This document shows, piece by piece, positions 18,432 through 27,333 of a stretch of DNA of 64,000 nt. The notes under the pieces were generated by a model. That model did not search any database, was not told the DNA's origin, and saw only the letters and a program-made list of their open reading frames with translations. The position numbers and the translations under genes were made by a program. Every line of letters starts with the position of its first letter. The stretch's first letter is position 1. This DNA comes from an uncultured Clostridia bacterium (GTDB lineage: Bacteria; Bacillota; Clostridia; TANB77; CAG-508), in assembly GCA_934162365.1 (NCBI GenBank), contig CAKPIK010000002.1, forward strand, positions 162,176 to 226,175, written 5' to 3'.

Positions 18432-18830
18432 ATGAAAATATCAACTAGAGGTAGATATGCCTTAAGGGTTATGATTGATTTAGCATTAAATGATAATGGG
18501 GATTATATTAGTTTAAAAGATATTGCACAAAGACAAGAAATATCTAATAAATATTTAGAACAAATTATTTCACTTTTAAATAAAGCAGGTTTTTTAAAAA
18601 CTGCTAGAGGTAATATGGGTGGATATAAATTAAGCAGAGAACCAAAAGAATATATTGTTGGCGATATTTTGAGGGCGACAGAAGGCGAATTATCACCTAC
18701 GTATTGTTTAACAGAAGAAGGAAAATGCTCTAGACAGAAGGGATGCAAAACACATGATTTCTGGAAAGGACTAGATAACGCAATAAAAGAGTATGTTGAT
18801 AGCAAAACTTTGCAAGATTTGTTGAAATAA
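18432..18830 (+). CDS. Rrf2-family (IscR-like) transcriptional regulator
   Basis: The 132-residue protein has an Rrf2 winged helix (ISTRGRYALRVMIDLAL; then NKYLEQIISLLNKAGFLKTARG). Cysteines at 92, 99 and 105 closely match the Fe-S ligand spacing of IscR (92/98/104). This suggests an Fe-S-sensing repressor of cluster assembly. Regulators of this type often sit directly upstream of iscS-iscU in Clostridia, but here about 4.7 kb of other genes lies between. An inverted repeat over the iscS promoter is a likely target. Confidence 0.88.
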   Translation: MKISTRGRYALRVMIDLALNDNGDYISLKDIAQRQEISNKYLEQIISLLNKAGFLKTARGNMGGYKLSREPKEYIVGDILRATEGELSPTYCLTEEGKCSRQKGCKTHDFWKGLDNAIKEYVDSKTLQDLLK

Positions 18831-18850
18831 ATCAATTTATAGATTATAAT
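18822..18850 (+). promoter_or_regulatory. Sigma-A promoter of the glycosyltransferase/acyltransferase block
   Basis: TTGAAA (18822-18827) and TATAAT (18845-18850) are 17 bases apart. The -35 lies in the last codons of the Rrf2 gene, so the block is transcribed independently. Confidence 0.7.
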
Positions 18851-18879
18851 ATTTGTGAAAAAAATAAAGGGATGGAATA

Positions 18880-19738
18880 ATGACAAATTTACTTTTATGT
18901 GGAAATAAGAAAGTATTTGATGGAGCATTAACCGAATTAATATCTATTACAAATAGAACAAAGGAAACAATAAGGTGTTATATTTTTACAATGGATGTAT
19001 CAAGAATAAATCCAAATTATACAGCAATTGAAGATGAACAAATTGATTTTTTAAATAAGGTTGTAAAGTCTAAAAATGAAAATAATTCAGTGATAAAAAT
19101 AGATGTTACAAATTTGTATGAACAGGAATTTGGACGGTTGTAAAAATGAAAATGCATATTGTACCCCATATACTTTGCTTAGATTATTAGCTGATATGGT
19201 GCCTGATATGCCAGACAAGTTATTGTATTTAGATATAGATATGATGGCAGGAGGAGATATATCTAAACTATATAATATTGATATATCAAACTATGAGTAT
19301 GCAGCTGTAAAAGAAAAATATGGTTGTTGGATTATTAGACCTGATTATATTAATGCAGGTATGCTTTTATTAAATATGAAAAAAATAAAAGAAACAAAGC
19401 TTTTAGAAAAGGCAAGAATTTTAATAAAAAATAAAAAAATGTTATTTGCAGACCAAGATGCAATATTCTGGTCTACAACTAAAAAGAAAATAGTTCCAAG
19501 GATATATAATGAACAATCAAAATTTAATAAAAAAGATACAATAATATGCCATTTTAGTAAAAGACTAATGTTTAGACCATATCCACACACGGAAAATATT
19601 AAACAATGGCAAATTAAAGAAGTACACGATGTACTAAAATGTTATGCATTTGATAGTGACTTAGAAGAATATTTAAAGTGGAAAGAACAATATAAAATCG
19701 AAAAAATAAAAGGTGGAAAAAATGAAACAAAAAAATAA
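18880..19738 (+). pseudogene. Family 8 glycosyltransferase, frameshifted
   Basis: Two overlapping frames join into one GT8-type glycosyltransferase of about 285 residues. The first frame starts at ATG 18880 and reaches YEQEFG, then stops at 19143. The second continues as GCKNENAYCTPYTLLRLLAD with the metal-binding DXD motif in LLYLDIDMMAGG and a C-terminal CHFSKRLMFRPYP region. One surplus base near 19133-19137 causes the break. GT8 enzymes transfer sugars from nucleotide donors with retention of configuration. The gene overlaps the next GT8 gene by a few codons. Either decay or a sequencing indel is possible. Confidence 0.8.
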
Positions 19739-20657
19739 AATACCAATTTTCTTTGCGGTAGATGATGAATATATACCATTTTTAGCAGTTGCTTTGCAAT
19801 CGCTAATAGAAAACTCTAAAAAAGAAAATTATTACTTAATTAAAATTTTATATACTAATATAACAGAGGAAAATCAAAATAAAATAAAAAAATATGAGAC
19901 TGAAAATATTAATATTGAATTTGTGTGCTTGAGCTATTATATAAATAAAGTTAAGGACAAGCTATATACACGTGATTATTATTCTAAAACAACATATTTT
20001 AGATTATTTATACCAGACTTGTATCCTCAATTTGATAAAGTATTGTATTTAGATAGTGATATTGTAATATTATCAGATGTTGCAGATTTATATAATGAAG
20101 ATATGGAAAGTAATTTATTGGCTGCTGCTCCAGATGATGTAATCCAAACGATAGAAGTGTTTAGAGAATATGCGGAAAAAGTTGTTGGAGTTGCAACTTA
20201 TAAAAATTACTTTAATGCTGGAATATTGCTAATGAATTTAGATGAACTTAGAAAATTTAAATTTCAAGAAAAATTTTTGTATTTGCTTGAAACTGTAAAA
20301 TTTTCTGTTGCTCAAGATCAAGATTATCTAAATAGATTGTGCAAAGGAAGAGTTAAATTATTAGAAAATACTTGGGATAGAATGCCTATAGGTGGAGATA
20401 TAATAAATAGAGACGAATTGCATATAATACACTATAATTTAGCGTTTAAGCCATGGCATTTTGAAGATATATTGTATAAAGAATATTTTTGGAAATATGC
20501 TCAAAAAACAGAGTATTTTGATAAAATATTAGAAATAAAAAATAATTATACTGATGAACAAAAATTTAAAGATAGAGAATCAGATAAAAAATTAAGAGAA
20601 CTTGCACAAAAAGAATGTGACTGTGTTGGAGATGATAGAAAGTATAGGGGAATATAA
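19722..20657 (+). CDS. Family 8 glycosyltransferase
   Basis: The 311-residue protein is an intact GT8 enzyme: an N-terminal nucleotide-binding strand (IPIFFAVDDEYIPFLAVAL), the DXD motif in VLYLDSDIVIL, the acceptor-side FNAGILLMNL, and a C-terminal HIIHYNLAFKPW. I start it at ATG 19722 behind AGGTGG rather than at the in-frame GTG at 19713. It overlaps the preceding gene and its stop overlaps the next start (TAATGA), so it belongs to the same operon as the two acyltransferases. A glycolipid or surface-glycan product is plausible; donor and acceptor are unknown. Confidence 0.88.
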   Translation: MKQKNKIPIFFAVDDEYIPFLAVALQSLIENSKKENYYLIKILYTNITEENQNKIKKYETENINIEFVCLSYYINKVKDKLYTRDYYSKTTYFRLFIPDLYPQFDKVLYLDSDIVILSDVADLYNEDMESNLLAAAPDDVIQTIEVFREYAEKVVGVATYKNYFNAGILLMNLDELRKFKFQEKFLYLLETVKFSVAQDQDYLNRLCKGRVKLLENTWDRMPIGGDIINRDELHIIHYNLAFKPWHFEDILYKEYFWKYAQKTEYFDKILEIKNNYTDEQKFKDRESDKKLRELAQKECDCVGDDRKYRGI

Positions 20658-21562
20658 TGAGGGAACAAATAAAAGAAAAAGCACAAGATAGATTAGAAAT
20701 TTTGGATGAAATTGCAAGATTAGAAAGAGAAGGAAAATTTGATGTTGACCCAGAGAAAGATCCACCAACTATAATTTTAACACCTGAAAATGTAGATTAT
20801 TTAAAAATTAAAAGCACAAGTAAAATTAAAAGAAGACTAGCTCAAAGAATAGGTGAAAGGTTTTTAGATGAAATATTAAGAACAAATAAGTTAATAATTA
20901 AAGATATAAATGGAATTGAAAATCTTAATAATATTGCAACTGGAGCGATAATAACTTGTAATCATTTTAATCCTTTTGACTCATTTTCAGTAGAAAAAGT
21001 TTTCAGAATGACAGGTTTAGATAAGAAAAAGAAACTATTTAAAGTAATAAGAGAAGGAAATTATACAAATTTTCCAGGATTTTATGGATTCCTATTTAGA
21101 AATTGTGATACTTTGCCTTTAAGTTCTAACACAAAAACAATGATACAATTTATGAAGTCTGTAAAGGTTATATTAGATAGAGGAGATTTTATATTAATAT
21201 ATCCAGAGCAAAGCTTGTGGTGGAATTATAAAAAACCAAAGCCATTAAAAAACGGTGCATTTAAAATTGCCGCTAAAAATAAGGTTCCAGTTATTCCAAT
21301 TTTCATAACAATGCAAGATAGTAATATAATTGGAAGTGATGGCTTCCCAGTACAAGAATATATAATAAATATAAGTAATCCAATTTATCCAGATGAAAAT
21401 TTGTCTGAAATAGAAAATCAAGAAATAATGAAACAAAAAAACTATGAGATTTGGAAAGAAATATATGAAGACTTTTATAAAATACCACTTGAATATACAA
21501 CTGAAAATAAAGATAAATTAGAGGAATTAATATATGGAAAAAGGGCAAGTAATATATTATAA
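20657..21562 (+). CDS. PlsC-like 1-acyl-glycerol-phosphate acyltransferase family protein
   Basis: The 301-residue protein carries an acyltransferase core of the lysophosphatidate type. The HX4D motif is in CNHFNPFD (about residues 97-104), and the substrate-binding block ILIYPEQSLWWNYKKPKPLK follows near 178-197. An extra N-terminal helical region of about 60 residues precedes it. The start codon overlaps the stop of the glycosyltransferase. It probably acylates a glycolipid or phospholipid intermediate at the membrane. The acyl donor is unknown. Confidence 0.85.
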   Translation: MREQIKEKAQDRLEILDEIARLEREGKFDVDPEKDPPTIILTPENVDYLKIKSTSKIKRRLAQRIGERFLDEILRTNKLIIKDINGIENLNNIATGAIITCNHFNPFDSFSVEKVFRMTGLDKKKKLFKVIREGNYTNFPGFYGFLFRNCDTLPLSSNTKTMIQFMKSVKVILDRGDFILIYPEQSLWWNYKKPKPLKNGAFKIAAKNKVPVIPIFITMQDSNIIGSDGFPVQEYIINISNPIYPDENLSEIENQEIMKQKNYEIWKEIYEDFYKIPLEYTTENKDKLEELIYGKRASNIL

Positions 21563-22298
21563 AGATGAGGTAAATGAAGAATTTGCACCTTCTAAATTAA
21601 CACCAAGAATAATAGATAAAAGTTTTAAGTATGAAAAAAATGCAATATGGGAAGTGTGTTCTACATTATTTCAAAACATTCTTAGTATGCCAATAAAAAT
21701 TGGCTATGCAAAACTTAAATTTAGAATTAAGTTTGTTGGAAAAGAAAAACTAAAAAAACATAAAAATACCGGATATTTCATTTATGCAAATCATACACAG
21801 AGTTTTGCAGACACATTTATTCCAAGTCTTGCAAATTATCCTAAGAGAAATTTCTTAATAGTAAATCCGGTTAATATATCTCTTAAAGGAACAGGAAATA
21901 TAGTAGAAATGCTGGGTGCAATACCAGTCCCAAATACAAAAGATGCTGCAAAAGAATTTTTGAAAATCATAAGTAAAAGAATTGAAACTGGTTCATCTGT
22001 AACAATATATCCAGAAGCACATATTTGGCCATATTATACAAAAATAAGACCGTTTAAATCTGTTTCATTTAAATATCCTGTAAAATTAAATAAGCCATCT
22101 TTTTGTATAACAAATACATATCAAAGATATGGAAAAAATAAAATACAAATTGTAACATATATAGATGGACCGTTTATTGCAGACAAAGACTTATCACCTA
22201 AGGAAGCACAAGAAAAATTAAGGAATGAAATATATAACTGCATGGTAGAAAGAAGTAAAAACAACAATATAGAATATATAAAATATGTCAAGGTATAA
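21534..22298 (+). CDS. Second PlsC-like acyltransferase
   Basis: The 254-residue acyltransferase overlaps the previous gene by 29 bases. The HX4D motif is in ANHTQSFAD (about 86-94) and the downstream block is TIYPEAHIWPYYTKIRPFKS. It is about as similar to its neighbour as ordinary paralogues are, suggesting two successive acylations. It is the last gene of the glycosyltransferase operon. Confidence 0.85.
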   Translation: MEKGQVIYYKDEVNEEFAPSKLTPRIIDKSFKYEKNAIWEVCSTLFQNILSMPIKIGYAKLKFRIKFVGKEKLKKHKNTGYFIYANHTQSFADTFIPSLANYPKRNFLIVNPVNISLKGTGNIVEMLGAIPVPNTKDAAKEFLKIISKRIETGSSVTIYPEAHIWPYYTKIRPFKSVSFKYPVKLNKPSFCITNTYQRYGKNKIQIVTYIDGPFIADKDLSPKEAQEKLRNEIYNCMVERSKNNNIEYIKYVKV

Positions 22299-22304
22299 AT
22301 TACC

Positions 22305-22333
22305 TTGACAAAAAAATAAATTAAAAATATAAT
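22305..22333 (+). promoter_or_regulatory. Consensus sigma-A promoter of the prepilin-like gene
   Basis: TTGACA (22305-22310) and TATAAT (22328-22333) are exactly 17 bases apart, a full match to the consensus, about 38 bases before the start codon. Confidence 0.85.
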
Positions 22334-22371
22334 GACATTACAAAAATTAAAAAGATAAACAAAGGAGGAAA

Positions 22372-23436
22372 ATGAAATTGAGAAAACATAAGGGAATAAC
22401 GCTTGTAGCGTTAATAATTACAATTGTTATACTACTGATTTTAGCTGTAGTAGCAATTAATGCTATAAAAGGAGATGGAATAATTGCACATGCAAAGAAG
22501 GCAAAAACACAATATTCAGAAGCACAAAAAAATGAGCAAGATTTATTGTCTAATTATGAATTAATGTTAGCACAAGAGACAGGAAATGCATGGAAACAAG
22601 AAAAAACAAAGGTGACAAAAGGTAATATAACATTAAATGCAGGAGACACAATAACAAATTTTACAGCAGGAGGAAAAACATGGCAAGTGTTAGGAGCAGA
22701 GAATGGAAAATTGCTACTAACAACATCAGAAAATGTAAATGATTCATTTGAAGTGAAACCAACTACAGCAGGATGGAGTGAAACAGAAAAAAGATTTGTT
22801 GATGCAGAAAAAGCATTAGATGATGAATGTAAATCAAAAATAACACTAACAGATTTAACTGATGAAATAAAATCGAAAGTAACAGAAGTAAGAAGTATGA
22901 AGGTAGAAGATGTAGACAGAGTAACAGGATATAATAAAACAACTTATGGAACAGGTGAGATATATCAATATGGAAATAAAGTAACATATAGCATTAATTC
23001 AAATGGAAAAGTAGCATATAGTAGTGCTATAAAAAGTGGTGACGAAACAAAAAACACAAAGTTATATCTACCAAATACATCAACTAATATAACAAGTCCA
23101 TATACAATAACAAGCACATCTTATTATTATTCTGCAGAGACTGATACAGACTTGGCACAAGAAAGCAATGCATATCAGATGTTATTTGGAAGTGATGATC
23201 AATTTTATTGGCTTGCTTCTTCTTTTATTGATGCTGCTGAAGGTTCTGTTGGATTTGGACTATTTAGTGTTGGTATGGGAGGTATAGATATTTTTGATTC
23301 TTACTTATGGGAATCTTCTAGCATTAATAACAACGAATATATTTGGGGCGTACGCCCAGTAGTTTCTCTAAAATCTGATGTTAAATTAACTGAAACATCT
23401 GCAGGCAGTGGAGAATGGAATATATCAGAAGAATAA
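22372..23436 (+). CDS. Prepilin-like secreted protein with variable-type C-terminal domain
   Basis: The 354-residue protein starts with a type IV prepilin-like leader: a basic segment, cleavage expected after Gly8, then ITLVALIITIVILLILAVVA. Glu5 of classical pilins is absent, as in many clostridial prepilin-like proteins. A middle region (about 60-255) is followed by a C-terminal domain (about 265-345) that runs from QFYWLASSF to the conserved-looking GVRPVVSLKS. This layout recalls C-type-lectin-like or DUF6273-like domains whose central residues vary between copies. The stretch encoding it (about 23200-23390) is A-poor and T/G-rich, unlike the A-rich rest of the gene. No pilin assembly gene or reverse transcriptase is in the window. 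The function is unknown. Confidence 0.7.
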   Translation: MKLRKHKGITLVALIITIVILLILAVVAINAIKGDGIIAHAKKAKTQYSEAQKNEQDLLSNYELMLAQETGNAWKQEKTKVTKGNITLNAGDTITNFTAGGKTWQVLGAENGKLLLTTSENVNDSFEVKPTTAGWSETEKRFVDAEKALDDECKSKITLTDLTDEIKSKVTEVRSMKVEDVDRVTGYNKTTYGTGEIYQYGNKVTYSINSNGKVAYSSAIKSGDETKNTKLYLPNTSTNITSPYTITSTSYYYSAETDTDLAQESNAYQMLFGSDDQFYWLASSFIDAAEGSVGFGLFSVGMGGIDIFDSYLWESSSINNNEYIWGVRPVVSLKSDVKLTETSAGSGEWNISEE

Positions 23437-23456
23437 ATTTATAAAATAAAGTAATA

Positions 23457-23502
23457 TGTGTAAATTCTAAAAAGTGAATTTTTAGGGTTTACACATTTTT
23501 TT
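23457..23502 (+). terminator. Terminator of the prepilin-like gene
   Basis: A two-part stem (TGTGTAAA at 23457 pairs with TTTACACA at 23488; CTAAAAA at 23467 pairs with TTTTTAG at 23479) is followed by T7. Confidence 0.85.
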
Positions 23503-23509
23503 GTGCTAA

Positions 23510-23544
23510 TTCCTATTGACATACTAGGAAATAAGTTATATAAT
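23510..23544 (+). promoter_or_regulatory. iscS promoter with Rrf2-type operator
   Basis: TTGACA (23516-23521) and TATAAT (23539-23544) are 17 bases apart. The inverted repeat TTCCTA-N9-TAGGAA (23510-23530) overlaps the -35. A second AATTCCTATT begins inside the -10. This suggests repression by the Rrf2/IscR-like protein encoded 5 kb upstream. Confidence 0.75.
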
Positions 23545-23576
23545 TCCTATTAGTTTAGTATGAAAAGGAGAGAAAT

Positions 23577-24758
23577 ATGGAAAACGTATATTTTGATAAT
23601 GCTGCAACAACAAAGCTTGATGAAAAAGTTTTTGAAGAAATGCTACCATATTTAAAAGAAAAGTATGGTAATGCTTCAGCAATATATAAATTGGGAAGAG
23701 AATCAAGAAAGGCTGTTGAAGATTCAAGAGAAATAATTGCTAAAATTTTAAATTGTAAACCATCTGAAATCTATTTTACTGCAGGTGGTAGTGAAAGTGA
23801 TAATACAGCAATAAAGGGAATAGCACATAGCTATAAAAACAAAGGAAATCATATTATTACATCTAAAATTGAACATCCCGCTGTTTTAGAAACTTGCAAA
23901 GAATTAGAAAAAGAAGGATTTGAAGTATCATATATTTCAGTAGATGAAAAAGGAATTATTAATTTAGATGAGCTAAAAAAAGCTATTAAACCAACTACTA
24001 TTTTAATCACAGTTATGTTTGCGAATAATGAGATTGGTACAATTCAACCAATAAAAGAAATTGGAGAAATTGCAAAAAATAATAACATTTATTTTCATAC
24101 AGATGCTGTACAAGCAGTTGGAAATTTAAAAATTGATGTTCAAGATATGAATATAGATGCTTTATCTTTATCTGGTCATAAATTTTATGGACCAAAAGGA
24201 ATTGGAGCTTTATATGTAAAAACAGGAGTTAATTTCAAAAAATATATTGATGGTGGACATCAAGAGAGAAATAAAAGAGCTGGAACAGAAAATGTAGCCG
24301 GAATAGTGGGTATGGCAAAAGCTCTTGAAATGGCATATGAAACTCTTGAAGATCATAACAAAACAGCTAGAAAATTAAGAGATTACTATGAAAAACAAAT
24401 AGAAGAAAGAATACCACATATAAAAATAAATGGAGATAAAGAAAAAAGATTACCAGGGAATAGTAATATTTCTTTTAGATTTATTGAAGGTGAAGGTTTG
24501 CTTTTGAATTTAGATTTAAAAGGTATTTGTGCTTCTAGTGGTAGTGCATGTACATCTGGTTCTCTTGATCCATCTCATGTTTTACTTGCAATTGGATTAC
24601 CACATGAAATAGCACATGGCTCTTTAAGAATATCAATAGGAAAATATAATACAAAAGAAGAAATTGATTACTTAATTGAAAATTTAGTAGAAATAGTAAA
24701 TAGATTAAGAGAAATGTCACCACTATGGGAAGAATTTATAGAAAAGGAGAATAAATAA
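23577..24758 (+). CDS. iscS: Cysteine desulfurase (IscS/NifS family)
   Basis: The 393-residue PLP enzyme converts cysteine to alanine and a protein-bound persulfide for Fe-S assembly. The PLP lysine is Lys202 in LSGHKFYGPKG. The persulfide cysteine is Cys325 in SGSACTSGSLDPSH. Other signatures are FDNAATT at the N-terminus and HTDAVQAVG. The gene ends right at the iscU start, in one operon. Symbol usage varies (iscS or nifS) in Firmicutes. Confidence 0.96.
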   Translation: MENVYFDNAATTKLDEKVFEEMLPYLKEKYGNASAIYKLGRESRKAVEDSREIIAKILNCKPSEIYFTAGGSESDNTAIKGIAHSYKNKGNHIITSKIEHPAVLETCKELEKEGFEVSYISVDEKGIINLDELKKAIKPTTILITVMFANNEIGTIQPIKEIGEIAKNNNIYFHTDAVQAVGNLKIDVQDMNIDALSLSGHKFYGPKGIGALYVKTGVNFKKYIDGGHQERNKRAGTENVAGIVGMAKALEMAYETLEDHNKTARKLRDYYEKQIEERIPHIKINGDKEKRLPGNSNISFRFIEGEGLLLNLDLKGICASSGSACTSGSLDPSHVLLAIGLPHEIAHGSLRISIGKYNTKEEIDYLIENLVEIVNRLREMSPLWEEFIEKENK

Positions 24759-25196
24759 ATGGATTATTCAGATAAAGTTGTAGATCATTATACAAACCCA
24801 AGAAATGTTGGGAAAATAGAAGATGCATCTGGAGTAGGAGAAGTTGGAAACCCAGTTTGCGGAGATATTATGAAAATGTTTATAAAGGTTGAAAACAACA
24901 TTATAACAGATGTTAAATTTAAAACTTTTGGATGTGGAGCTGCTATTGCAACAAGTAGTATATCTACAGAGATGATAAAAGGAAAAACAATAGAAGAAGC
25001 ACTTAAATTGAAAAATGGTGATGTTGTAAAAGCTTTGGATGGTTTGCCACCTGTAAAAATACATTGTTCACTTCTTGCAGAAGAGGCAATACATGAAGCA
25101 ATTGCAGATTATTATAGAAAAGAAGGAAAAATGACAGAAGAAGAAATAAAAGAAAAGTGTAATCTAAAAGAACATCATTGCGTACACTGTGGATAA
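24759..25196 (+). CDS. iscU: Fe-S cluster scaffold protein (IscU/NifU N-terminal type)
   Basis: The 145-residue scaffold has the three cluster-ligand cysteines at about 34 (NPVCGD), 59 (FGCGAA) and 103 (KIHCSLLAEEA). A C-terminal extension with three more cysteines (about 134, 141, 144) is present, as in many clostridial NifU-like proteins. It directly follows iscS and receives sulfur from it. Confidence 0.95.
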   Translation: MDYSDKVVDHYTNPRNVGKIEDASGVGEVGNPVCGDIMKMFIKVENNIITDVKFKTFGCGAAIATSSISTEMIKGKTIEEALKLKNGDVVKALDGLPPVKIHCSLLAEEAIHEAIADYYRKEGKMTEEEIKEKCNLKEHHCVHCG

Positions 25197-25290
25197 AATT
25201 GTCTAAAAATATAGAAAAATATTTGAATCAATAAAATCTTGGAACAAAACAAAATCACTAAACATAAAATATAATGCGAGGTGAATAAGA

Positions 25291-26088
25291 TTGAATTGGT
25301 TTGAAGATTTAAACCCAATATTTCAAGCATTAATTGCAGGAACTTTTACTTGGGGAGTAACAGCATTAGGTGCACTTGTTGTTTGCTTTTTTAAAGAAGT
25401 AAATAAAAAAATATTAGATACAATTTTAGGATTTAGTGCAGGAGTTATGATTGCAGCAGCATTCTGGTCGTTACTTAGCCCATCAATAGACTTATCTATC
25501 GAATTAGGCTACATAGCTTGGGTACTACCAGCTATAGGTTTTATTATTGGTGGATTTTTTGTATTAATATCAGATAAGTTTTTAGATAAAGCTTTAAAAA
25601 ATAAGAATAGTCTTAGAAACTCAAATTCATTAAAAAGAGTAATACTTTTAGTTTCAGCTATTACAATTCATAATATTCCAGAAGGCTTAGCAATTGGCGT
25701 TGCATTTGGAGGAATAACAAGCAATATTCCTGGAGTTACAATAATTGGTGCGTTAATGCTAGCACTTGGAATAGGAATACAAAATTTCCCGGAAGGAGCA
25801 GCAGTATCTCTTCCATTAAGAAGTGAAGGATATTCTAGATTTAAAAGTTTTATGATAGGGCAGGCATCAGCACTAGTTGAACCAATTGCTGCAATTATAG
25901 GAGCTGTACTTGTAATATATATTAGAAGTTTACTACCATTCTTACTTGCATTTGCAGCAGGAGCAATGATAATAGTTGTAGCAAGAGAATTGTTACCAGA
26001 ATCTGTAAAAGAAAATAAGAATTTGTCAACTCTAGGGCTAATTGCAGGATTTGTTTTAATGATGGTATTAGATGTAGCTTTAGGGTAA
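25291..26088 (+). CDS. ZIP-family divalent metal transporter
   Basis: The 265-residue protein has about eight membrane segments. The two metal-binding motifs of ZIP proteins are present: HNIPEGLAIGVAFGG in segment 4 and QNFPEGAAVSLPLR in segment 5. A short loop (about 92-112) separates the halves. The start is TTG 25291, six bases after GAGGTGA; there is no nearby ATG alternative. Zn, Fe or Mn import is likely. Its place after iscSU might reflect iron supply, but no shared transcript is evident. Confidence 0.92.
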   Translation: MNWFEDLNPIFQALIAGTFTWGVTALGALVVCFFKEVNKKILDTILGFSAGVMIAAAFWSLLSPSIDLSIELGYIAWVLPAIGFIIGGFFVLISDKFLDKALKNKNSLRNSNSLKRVILLVSAITIHNIPEGLAIGVAFGGITSNIPGVTIIGALMLALGIGIQNFPEGAAVSLPLRSEGYSRFKSFMIGQASALVEPIAAIIGAVLVIYIRSLLPFLLAFAAGAMIIVVARELLPESVKENKNLSTLGLIAGFVLMMVLDVALG

Positions 26089-26101
26089 AATAATAAAATT
26101 A

Positions 26102-26135
26102 AACAGATAGTTAGCATTGCTAATTATCTGTTTTT
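26102..26135 (+). terminator. Terminator of the ZIP transporter gene
   Basis: A 14-bp stem with one G-U pair (26102-26115 with 26119-26132) and a 3-nt loop run into T5. Confidence 0.88.
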
Positions 26136-26175
26136 GTGATAATATATTAATATCAAATAGGAGGAAGAATTATAA

Positions 26176-26430
26176 ATGACAATAGATGAATTAGATAATT
26201 ATATTAATAATAAAATGAATAAAGATGAAAATCTTATTACTTTTACATATTATGAAATAAGAGTAAAGATGAATTTATCAAAAGAAGAAGTTGTAATTGC
26301 AACAGATTTGATAAAGAAAAAATTAGAAAATAATAACTATACAGTTCTTTTTCCTGGAGATGTATATTATAAACATAATCAAAAAGTCACAGTAAAAGAA
26401 AATGAATTGTTAGTTGCAATAAAAAATTAA
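26176..26430 (+). CDS. Small hypothetical protein, 84 residues
   Basis: This acidic, mostly helical small protein has no signal or membrane segment and lies behind a strong AGGAGGAAG site. The N-terminal two thirds (about 1-55, with TYYEIRVKMNLSKEEVVIATDLIKK) could form a winged-helix-like domain, but I recognise no family. It stands between the ZIP and yebC genes. Confidence 0.6.
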   Translation: MTIDELDNYINNKMNKDENLITFTYYEIRVKMNLSKEEVVIATDLIKKKLENNNYTVLFPGDVYYKHNQKVTVKENELLVAIKN

Positions 26431-26521
26431 AGTTTAATAAAATGGTAAAAAGTACTACACAAAACAATAAATATGTGTTAAAATGATATAGTAAATTTAA
26501 AATTAAAGGAGAGTGAAAGCA

Positions 26522-27241
26522 ATGTCAGGACATAGCAAATGGCATAATATTCAAGCTAAAAAAGGTAAAGCAGATGCTGCAAGAGGAAAAGTGTTTACAA
26601 AATTAGGAAGAGAATTATTAATAGCAGTCAAAGAAGGTGGACCTGACCCAGCTGGTAATTCTAAATTAAAAAATATAATAGCTAAATGTAAGGCAGCAAA
26701 TATGCCTAATGATACAATAAATAATGCAATCAAAAAAGCTTCTGGAAGCACTGAAAATTACGAAGAAATTACATATGAAGGTTATGGAACAAATGGTGTA
26801 GCAGTTATAGTAAGTGCTGCAACAGATAACAAAAACAGAACAGCAGCAGATGTAAGACACGCATTTGATAAATCTGGAGGAAATCTTGGAACGAGCGGTT
26901 GTGTATCTTATCTATTTAATAAAAAAGGATTAATAGTTATAGATAGAAGCACTACTGATTTAGATGAAGATAGCATGATGATGCTTGCATTAGATAGTGG
27001 AGCAGAAGATTTTGAAGCTTCAGAAGAAATATATGAAATTACAACAGATCCATCTAGTTTTACAGAAGTTAGAGAAGCATTAGAAAAAGAAGGATTAGAA
27101 TTTTTAGAAGCTGATGTAAAATTAATTCCAACAACATATATAGAATTAAGTGAAGAACAAGGTGAAAAAATGCAAAGATTAATAGATAGACTTGAAGACT
27201 TAGATGATGTTGTAGAGGTATATCATAACTGGGCAGAATAA
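26522..27241 (+). CDS. yebC: YebC/PmpR-family regulatory protein
   Basis: The 239-residue protein matches YebC throughout: the N-terminal [21 protein letters not shown], the middle [14 protein letters not shown], and [21 protein letters not shown]. Members act as transcription regulators or as translation factors that relieve ribosome stalling. The start is ATG 26522, eight bases after AAGGAGAG; the in-frame GTG at 26513 is unlikely. Confidence 0.95.
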   Translation: MSGHSKWHNIQAKKGKADAARGKVFTKLGRELLIAVKEGGPDPAGNSKLKNIIAKCKAANMPNDTINNAIKKASGSTENYEEITYEGYGTNGVAVIVSAATDNKNRTAADVRHAFDKSGGNLGTSGCVSYLFNKKGLIVIDRSTTDLDEDSMMMLALDSGAEDFEASEEIYEITTDPSSFTEVREALEKEGLEFLEADVKLIPTTYIELSEEQGEKMQRLIDRLEDLDDVVEVYHNWAE

Positions 27242-27278
27242 TTAGTTCTAAAATATAATAAATTGAATATAATAATAT

Positions 27279-27317
27279 AGAGATAGACAAGCATATAGTC
27301 TATCTCTAATATTTTTT
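27279..27317 (+). terminator. Terminator of yebC
   Basis: A perfect 10-bp stem (27279-27288 with 27298-27307) with a 9-nt loop is followed by AATATTTTTT. It ends just before the spoIIIAA ribosome site. Confidence 0.85.
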
Positions 27318-27333
27318 AAGGAAATTTAAATTA

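Noticed and set aside
22288..22310. Small hairpin CAAGGTA/TACCTTG as terminator of the acyltransferase operon
   Set aside because: It is followed by an A tract rather than T on the plus strand, and its right arm contains the -35 of the next promoter.
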